From: Streptomyces sp. TLI_053
GTDB lineage: Bacteria; Actinomycetota; Actinomycetes; Streptomycetales; Streptomycetaceae
DNA length: 64,000 nt
Assembly (NCBI RefSeq): GCF_900105395.1
Contig: NZ_LT629775.1
Coordinates: forward strand, 558,001 to 622,000
Reading direction: 5' to 3'
A model generated the notes under the pieces. That model did not search any database. It worked only from the letters and a program-made list of their open reading frames with translations, and was not told where the DNA came from. Shown in pieces: positions 8,357 to 17,300 of the stretch (its first letter is position 1; each line of letters opens with the position of its first letter). Both the position numbers and the translations under genes were made by a program.

Positions 8357-11300
8357 ATGGCCCCGGTGAGGTCGTTGCTCGGCGGTCGGTTCCGGACGGC
8401 GACGCGCGGCGTGCTCGCGCTCCTGTGCCTGGTCCCCCAGGGCGGACTGGCGCTCGCCGCCGCCCCTCCCGCCCACGGCCCGCAGGGCCTGCCCCGGGAG
8501 CAGCGGGCACAGGTCGCGTGCACCCCGACCGGCAGCTTCACCAACTGCGCCCGCGTCACCTACAGCGGCGCCGACCAGACCTTCACCGTGCCGGCCGGCG
8601 TCACCGCGGTGTACGCCCGGGTGTTCGGCGCCGGCGGCGCGGGCTCCCCCCGCGACTACTACACCGGCCAGTACGGCGGCGGCGGTGGCGGCTACACCAC
8701 CGGCACCCTGGCGGTGACACCCGGTCAGTCGCTGACCCTCACCGTCGGCCAGGGCGGCCGGCTCAACAGCACCGCCTCCACCTACGGCGGGGGCGGCGGG
8801 GGCGGCCAGGGCTTCTCGGTGTCCGGCGGGGCCGGCGCGACCGGCGGCAGCGGCGGCGGCATGAGCGCCGTGTGGAACGGTGCCTACGGCAGCAATCCGC
8901 TGGTCATCGCCGGTGGTGGCGGCGGTTCCTCGCCCGGCGCCGACGCGACCACGCCGGCGGCCGGCGGCGGTGGCGGCAGCAACGGCGGCCAGGACAACCA
9001 GCCCGCCGCCTCCGGTCGGGGCGGCACCCAGACCGCGGGCGGCGCCGCCGCCACCCAGACCGCGTGCGCGGCCGCCACCGCCGGCAGCCAGTACCAGGGC
9101 GGCCGCGGCGCCCCCTTCCCGCAGAACGAGGGCGGCGGCGGAGGCGGCGGCGGCTACTACGGCGGTGGTGGCGGCGCCTGCCAGCGCGGCGGCACGCTCG
9201 ACGCCAACGGCATGGGCGGCGGCGGCTCCGGCTACAACCGGGGAACCGGCGTCACCAACACACAGACCTCCAACGGCACCAACAGCAACGGCAACGGCGT
9301 CGGCGGCACCTCGGGCGGCCGCGGCGACGCCCAGTACACCAGCGGCATCGGCGACGGCGGCGGCTACAGCAACGGCGGCAACGGCGAGATCGTCCTGGAG
9401 TGGGTCACCCAGGTCGGCCTGTCCGTGAAGAAGACTGCCTCCCCCGCGACGTACGTCCCGGGACAACGGCTCACCTACACCTTCGTGGTGAGCAACGCCG
9501 GACCCGCGCCCGCCGTCAACGCCGCCGTGCGCGACGCGCTGCCGTCCGCACTGTCCGGCTTCACCTGGACCTGCGCGTCCGGCGGCACCGGCAGCAGTTG
9601 CGGCGCCGCGAGCGGCACCGGCAACCTGGACACGACCGCCACGATCGCGGCCAACAGCTCCGTGACGTACACGGTGACGGGCACCGTCCCCTCCTCCACC
9701 ACCGGTACGCTGTCGAACACCGCGACCGTGACCCGCCCGGCCGCCAGCACCGACCCCAACTGCGGTCCGACCTGCTCCAGCACCGTCGACACCCCCGGGC
9801 GCCCCACCACCGGTCTCTCGGTCACCAAGACCCCGGACAAGAACCCGTACGTGCCCGGCCAACCGCTCACCTACACGATCGTGGTCAAGAACGACGGCCC
9901 CTCGGACGCCCCCGGGACCTCGGTCAGGGACACCCTGCCCACCACGATCCGGAACTTCTCCTGGACCTGCACCGCCGCCGGGGGCGGCAGTTGCGGCACC
10001 CCCGCCTCCGGCACCGGCGACATCAACACCACCGTCGACCTCCCGGCGGGCGCACAGGTCACCTACCGCCTCACCGGAACCGTCCCGGCGGACGCCACCG
10101 GCTCCCTCGACAACCGCGCCACCGTCACCCCGCCGGGCGGCGTCACCGACCCGAACTGCTCCCCCAGCTGCACCAGCACCGCCAACCCCGTCCCGCCCGG
10201 CAACCAGGCCAACCTGGTCGTCTCGAAGACGCTGCTGACCAACCCCGTGGTGCCCGGCCAGCAGATCAGGTGGCAGGTCAAGGTCACCAACAACGGTCCC
10301 TCCCGGGCCCGGAACGTCGTGGTGACGGACCAGGTCCCGGCCGGCGTGACCGCCGCGAGCATGGCCTACGACCAGGACGGCACCGCCTGCCCGATCACCG
10401 GCGGCACCGCGAACTGCCCCGCCGTCGAGATCCCCGTCAACGGCACCGCCAGCTGGACCCTCACCGGCACGCTGGACCCCAACGCGACCACCACGCCGAC
10501 CAACACCGCGCTGGTCACCGGCGGCCCCGACCCGTCCGCCGCCACCCGTACCGCCGTCGCCTCGCCGACCGCGAGCCCCTCGCCGCAGGCCGGCCTCACC
10601 ATCTCCAAGACGCTGCTCACCAATCCCGTCGTGCCCGGCGGGCAGATCCAGTGGCGGGTCACGGTGACCAACAACGGGCCGTCCCGGGCCCGGAACGTGG
10701 TCGTGACGGACCAGGTGCCGGCCGGCGTCACCGGCGCGACGATGCGGCAGGGTGTCGACGGGGCCAACTGCCCGATCAGCGGCGGCGTCGCGACCTGCCC
10801 GGCGGTCGAGATTCCGGTCGGTTCCTCCCAGACCTGGACCCTCACCGGCACCCTGGACCCGAACACCACCGTCACACCCACCAACACGGCGGTGGTCACC
10901 GGTGGCCCCGACCCGGGCGCCACCGCCCGGACCGCGGTCGCCTCGCCGACCGCGAGCCCCTCGCCGCAGGCCAACCTGACCGTCTCCAAGTCGCTGCTCA
11001 CCAGCCCGGTCGTGCCAGGCCAGCCGGTCCAGTGGCGGGTGACGGTGACCAACAACGGGCCGTCCCGGGCCCGGAACGTGGTGGTGACGGACCAGGTGCC
11101 GACCGGCGTCACCGGCGCGACGATGACCGCCGACACGGGCGCGGCCAACTGCCCGATCACCGGCGGCGTCGCGACCTGCCCGGCGGTCGAGATCCCGGCG
11201 GGTTCGTCGCTGAGCTGGACCCTCACCGGGACCCTGGACGCCAACGCCACCACCACGCCGGCCAATACGGTGACGGTCACCGGAGGACCGGACCCCTCCG

Positions 11301-14300
11301 CATCCTCGCGCACCGCCGTCGCCTCGCCGACCGCCGGCCCTTCACCGCAGGCCAACCTGACCGTCAGCAAGTCCCTGGTGACCAACCCGGTGGTGCCCGG
11401 GCAGCGGATCGAGTGGCGGGTCAACGTCTTCAACGCCGGTCCGTCGCGGGCCCGGAACGTGGTCGTCACGGACACCGTCCCGGCCGGGGTCGACAACCCC
11501 GTGATGACCGCGCCGAACGGGACCGCCTGCCCGATCACCGGCGGCGTCGCGACCTGCCCGGCGGTCGAGATCCCGGCCGGGCAGGCACTGAACTGGACGC
11601 TGACCGGCACACTGGACCCCAACGCGACGACGACGCCGACGAACACGGCGACGGTCACCGGAGGACCGGACCCGACGGCATCCACCCACACGGCGGTGGC
11701 CTCGCCGACCACCTCGCCCTCGCCGCAGGCCGACCTGACGGTTTCGAAGGTCCTGCTCAGCAACCCGGTCGTCCCCGGGCAGCAGATCCAGTGGCGGGTG
11801 ACGGTGACCAACAACGGGCCGTCGCGGGCCCGGAACGTGGTGGTGACGGACCAGGTGCCGACCGGCGTCACCGGCGCGACCATGACCGCCGACACGGGCG
11901 GGACCAACTGCCCGATCACCGGCGGCATCGCGACCTGCCCGGCGGTCGAGCTCCCGGCGGGTTCGTCACTGAGCTGGACCCTCACCGGGACCCTGGACGC
12001 CAACGCCACCACTACGCCGGCCAATACGGTGACGGTCACCGGCGGGCCGGACCCCGCAACCCCGACCCACACCGCCGTCGCCAGCCCCTCCGGCTCGCCG
12101 TCGCCGCAGGCCAACCTCACCGTCTCCAAGGTCCTGCTCACCGACCCGGTGGTCCCGGGGCAGCAGATCCAGTGGCGGGTGACGGTGACCAACAACGGGC
12201 CGTCCCGGGCCCGGAACGTGGTGGTGACGGACCAGGTGCCGACCGGCGTCACCGGCGCGACGATGACCGCCGACACGGGCGCGGCCAACTGCCCGATCAC
12301 CGGCGGCGTCGCGACCTGCCCGGCGGTCGAGATCCCGGCCGGCTCCTCGCAGACCTGGACGCTGACCGGCACGCTCGCCTCCGACGCAACCTCCACGCCG
12401 GTGAACTCCGTGACGGTCACGGGCGGCCCGGACCCGTCGGCGTCCACCAGGACGGCGGTCGCCTCGCCGACCACCTCGCCCTCACCGCAGGCCGACCTGA
12501 CGGTTTCGAAAGTGCTGCTCACCAATCCGGTCGTCCCCGGGCAGCAGATCCAATGGCGGGTCACCGTCACCAACAACGGACCCTCCCGCGCCCGGAACGT
12601 CGTCGTGACGGACCAGGTGCCGGGCGGCGTCACCGGCGCGACCATGACCGCCGACACGAGCGGGACCAACTGCCCGATCACCGGCGGCATCGCGACCTGC
12701 CCAGCCGACGAGATCCCGGCGGGTTCGTCGCTGAGCTGGACGCTCACCGGCACCCTGGACGCCAACGCGACCGCCACGCCCGCCAATACGGTGACGGTCA
12801 CCGGCGGACCCGATCCCGCAACCCCGACCCACACCGCCGTCGCCAGCCCGACCAACACGCCCATGCCGCAGGCCAACCTGACGGCTTCGAAGGTACTACT
12901 CACCAACCCGGTCGTCCCCGGGCAGCAGATCCAATGGCGGGTCACCGTCACCAACAACGGACCCTCCCGCGCCCGGAACGTCGTCGTGACGGACCAGGTG
13001 CCGACAGGCGTCACCGGCGCGACGATGACCGCTGATACAGGCGGGGCCAACTGCCCCATCAGCAGCGGCATCGCGACCTGCCCGGCGGTCGAGATCCCGG
13101 CGGGTTCGTCGCTGAGCTGGACCCTCACCGGCACGCTGGCCCAGGACGCCACGGTCACACCGACGAACACGGCGATCGTCACCGGCGGACCCGACCCCGC
13201 AACACCCACCCACACCGCCGTCGCCACCCCGACCAACACGCCCACACCGCAGGCCAACCTCACCGTCTCCAAGGCGCTGCTCACCAACCCGGTCGTCCCC
13301 GGCCAACAGATCCAGTGGCGGGTCACCGTCACCAACAACGGACCCTCTCGCGCCCGGAACGTCGTCGTCACCGACCAGGTACCGGCCGGCGTCGGCAACG
13401 CCTCAATGGCAGCGGCCGACGGCACTCCGTGTCCCATCACCGGCGGTACGGCGACCTGCCCGGCCGTCGAGATCCCGGCGGGTTCGTCGCTGAGCTGGAC
13501 CCTCACCGGCACACTGGCCCAGGACGCCACGGTCACACCGACGAACACGGCGATCGTCACCGGCGGACCCGACCCCGCAACACCCACCCACACCGCCGTC
13601 GCCACCCCGACCAACACGCCCGCGCCGCAGGCCAACCTCACCGTCTCCAAGGCGCTGCTCACCAACCCCGTCGTCCCCGGCCAACAGATCCAGTGGCGGG
13701 TCACCGTCACCAATAACGGGCCCTCCCGCGCCCGGAACGTCGTCGTCACCGACCAGGTACCGGCCGGAGTCAGCGGCGCCAGCATGAAGGCCGACGCCGA
13801 CAACACGCCCTGCCCGATCAACAACGGGACGGCGACCTGCCCCGCCGTGGAGATCCCCGTCGGCCAGACGGCCACCTGGACACTCACCGGCACGCTGGCC
13901 CAAGACGCCACGGTCACACCGACCAACACCGCGACCGTCACCGGCGGACCCGACCCCGCGACACCCACCCACACCGCCGTCGCCTCACCGACCAACACGC
14001 CTACGCCCCAGGCCAACCTCGTAGTCTCGAAGGCGCTGCTCACCAACCCCGTCGTCCCCGGCCAGCAGATCCAGTGGCGGGTCAGCGTGACGAACAACGG
14101 ACCCTCCCGGGCCCGGGACGTCGTGGTCAACGACCAGGTGCCCGCCGGGGTCGACAACGCCTCGATGAAGGCGGATGCCGATGGGGTCAACTGCCCGATC
14201 AACGGTGGCGCCGCCACCTGCCCTGCTGTCGAGATCCCGGTCGGCCAGACCCTGACCTGGACACTCACCGGCACGCTGGCCCAGGACGCCACGGTCACAC

Positions 14301-17300
14301 CGACGAACACGGTGGTGGTCACCGGCGGACCCGACCCCGCCACACCCACCCACACCGCCATCGCCACCCCGACCAACACGCCCACACCGCAGGCCAACCT
14401 CACCGTCTCCAAGGCACTGCTCACCAACCCCGTCGTCCCCGGCCAGCAGATCCAGTGGCGGGTCACCGTCACCAACAACGGACCCTCCCGGGCCCGTGAC
14501 GTCGTCGTCACCGACACCGTTCCGACGAGTGTCACCGGCGCCAGCATGAAGGCCGACGCCGACAACACGCCCTGCCCGATCAACAACGGGACGGCGACCT
14601 GCCCCACCGTGGAGATCCCCGTCGGCCAGACGGCCACCTGGACGCTCACCGGCACGCTCGACACCAACGCGACGACGACTCCTGCCAACACCGCAACTGT
14701 CACCGGCGGACCCGACCCCGCAACACCCACCCACACCGCCGTCGCCACCCCGACCAACACGCCCGCGCCGCAGGCCAATCTGACCGTGTCGAAGGTCCTG
14801 CTCACCAACCCCGTCGTCCCCGGCCAGCAGATCCAGTGGCAAGTCAGTGTCACCAACAACGGTCCCTCCCGGGCCCGTGACGTCGTCGTCACCGACACCG
14901 TTCCCGCCGGGGTCAACAACCCGGCGATGACGGCTGCCGACGGAACCAACTGCCCCATCAGCAACGGCACAGCCACCTGCCCCGCTGTCGAAATCCCCGT
15001 CGGTCAGACCCTGACCTGGACACTCACCGGCACACTGGCGCAGGACGCCACGGTCACACCGACGAACACGGCGATCGTCACCGGCGGCCCCGACCCCGCA
15101 ACACCCACCCACACCGCCGTCGCCACCCCGACCAACACGCCCACAGCGCAGGCCAACCTCACCGTCTCCAAGGTCCTGCTCACCAACCCCGTCGTCCCCG
15201 GCCAACAGATCCAGTGGCAGGTGACCGTCACCAACAACGGACCCTCCCGCGCCCGGAACGTCGTCGTCACCGACACCGTCCCGGCCGGGGTCGGCGGGCC
15301 GAGCATGACGGCCGCCAACGGAAGCGTGTGCCCGATCACGGACGGCACGGCCGTCTGCCCGGCAGTCGACCTTGAGGTCGGACAGACGGTCTCCTACACG
15401 CTGAGCGGCACGTTGATGCAGGACGCGACCGTCACGCCCACCAACACGGCGGTCGTCACCGGCGGACCCGACCCGGCGACACCCACGCACACCGCCGTCG
15501 CCTCGCCCACCGATTCGCCGTCGCCGCTGGCGCGCCTGACCGTCGCCAAGGCGCTGGTGACCGACCCGGTCGTGCCGGGCGAGGTCGTCCAGTGGCGGGT
15601 CACCGTGACCAACAACGGTCCGTCCAAGGCGCGCAACGTCGTCATCACCGATCGGATCCCGGCCGGGGTGTCCGACGCCGTCCTCCAGTCGGACGCCGAC
15701 GCGTCCGCCTGCCCGATCACCGACGGGGCGGCGGTCTGCCCCGCGATCGAGCTGGAGGTCGGACAGACCGCCTCGTACACGCTGACCGCGACGCTCGCGC
15801 CGGACGCGACCGTGACCCCGACGAACACGGTGGTGGTCACCGGCGGACCCGACCCGGCCACGCCCACCCGCACGGCCGTCGCCTCACCGACCGACTCGCC
15901 CGTACCGCAGGCGAACCTGAGCATCGCCAAGGCGCTCCTCACCAACCCGGTCGTGCCCGGAGAGCGGATCGAGTGGCGGGTCACGGTGACCAACCGCGGT
16001 CCTTCGCGGGCCCGGAACGTCGTCGTCACCGACCAGGTGCCCACCGGGGTGACCGACCCGGCGATGACCGCTGACGACGGAACGAACTGCCCGATCAGCG
16101 GCGGGGCGGCGACCTGCCCGGCCGTGGAGATCCCGGCCGGCGGCAGCGTCTCGTACACCGTCGGCGGGACGCTCGACCCGACGGCGACCGGCACCCCGGT
16201 CAACGTGGCCGTCGTCACCGGCGGACCCGATCCGACCGCGACCGCGCACACGGCGACAGCGCACGCCAGCGAGACGGTCGAGCCGCGGGCGAACCTCACC
16301 GTGTCGAAGGCGCTGCTCACCGACCCGGTCGTGCCCGGTGAGTCGATCGCCTGGCGGATCAGCGTGACCAACAACGGGCCGAGCCTGGCCCGCGATGTCG
16401 TGGTGAGCGACCGGATCCCGGCAGGTGTCGTCGGTGCCTCGCTCTCGCCGGACGCGACGGGCGCGGCGTGCCCGGTCACGGACGGCACGGCCGTCTGCCC
16501 ACCGGTCGAGGTCCCGGTCGGCGGGACCGTCACGTACACGCTGAGCGGCACGCTGGCCCAGGACGCCACGGTCACGCCGACCAACACGGTGACGGTCACC
16601 GGCGGGCCCGACCCCGCAACCCCGACGCACACCGCCGTCGCCAGCCCGACCAACACGCCCACGCCGCAGGCGAAGCTGACGGTCTCCAAAGTGCTGGTGA
16701 CCGATCCGGTAGTGCCCGGCCGGACCGTGCAGTGGCGGGTGACCGTGGTCAACGACGGTCCTTCGCGAGCCCGGAACGTCGTCGTCTCGGACCGGGTCCC
16801 GGACGGGGTGTCGGGGGCCTCGATGGTCTCGGACGAGGACGGCACCGTCTGCCCGGTCGCGAGCGGCACCGCCACGTGCCCGGCGATCGACCTTGAGGTC
16901 GGGGAGACCGCCTCGTACACGCTGAGCGGCACGCTGGCCCAGGACGCCACGGTCACGCCGACCAACACGGTGACGGTCACCGGCGGACCCGACCCGGCAA
17001 CCCCGACCCACACCGCCATCGCCTCACCGAGCGAAACCCCCGCACCGCAGGCCAACCTCGTCGTCGCCAAGATCCTGGTCACCGACCCGGTGGTCCCGGG
17101 ACAGCAGATCCAGTGGCGCGTCACCGTCACCAACAACGGACCCTCCCGAGCACGGAACGTCGTCGTCACCGACCGCGTACCCACCGGGGTGTCCAACGCT
17201 TCGATGACGGCGGACGACGGCACCGCGTGCCCGATCACGAACGGGACCGCAACCTGCCCCGCCGTGGAGATCCCCGCCGGGGAAACCCGGACCTGGACCC

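Noticed and set aside
10366..14976. 1536-codon open frame on the minus strand opposite the giant gene, and similar ones at 13985-15490, 15394-17460 and 17780-19948
   Set aside because: They mirror the tandem repeats of the sense gene, have no signal peptide, ribosome binding site or known domain, and arise because GC-biased codons suppress stops on the other strand.
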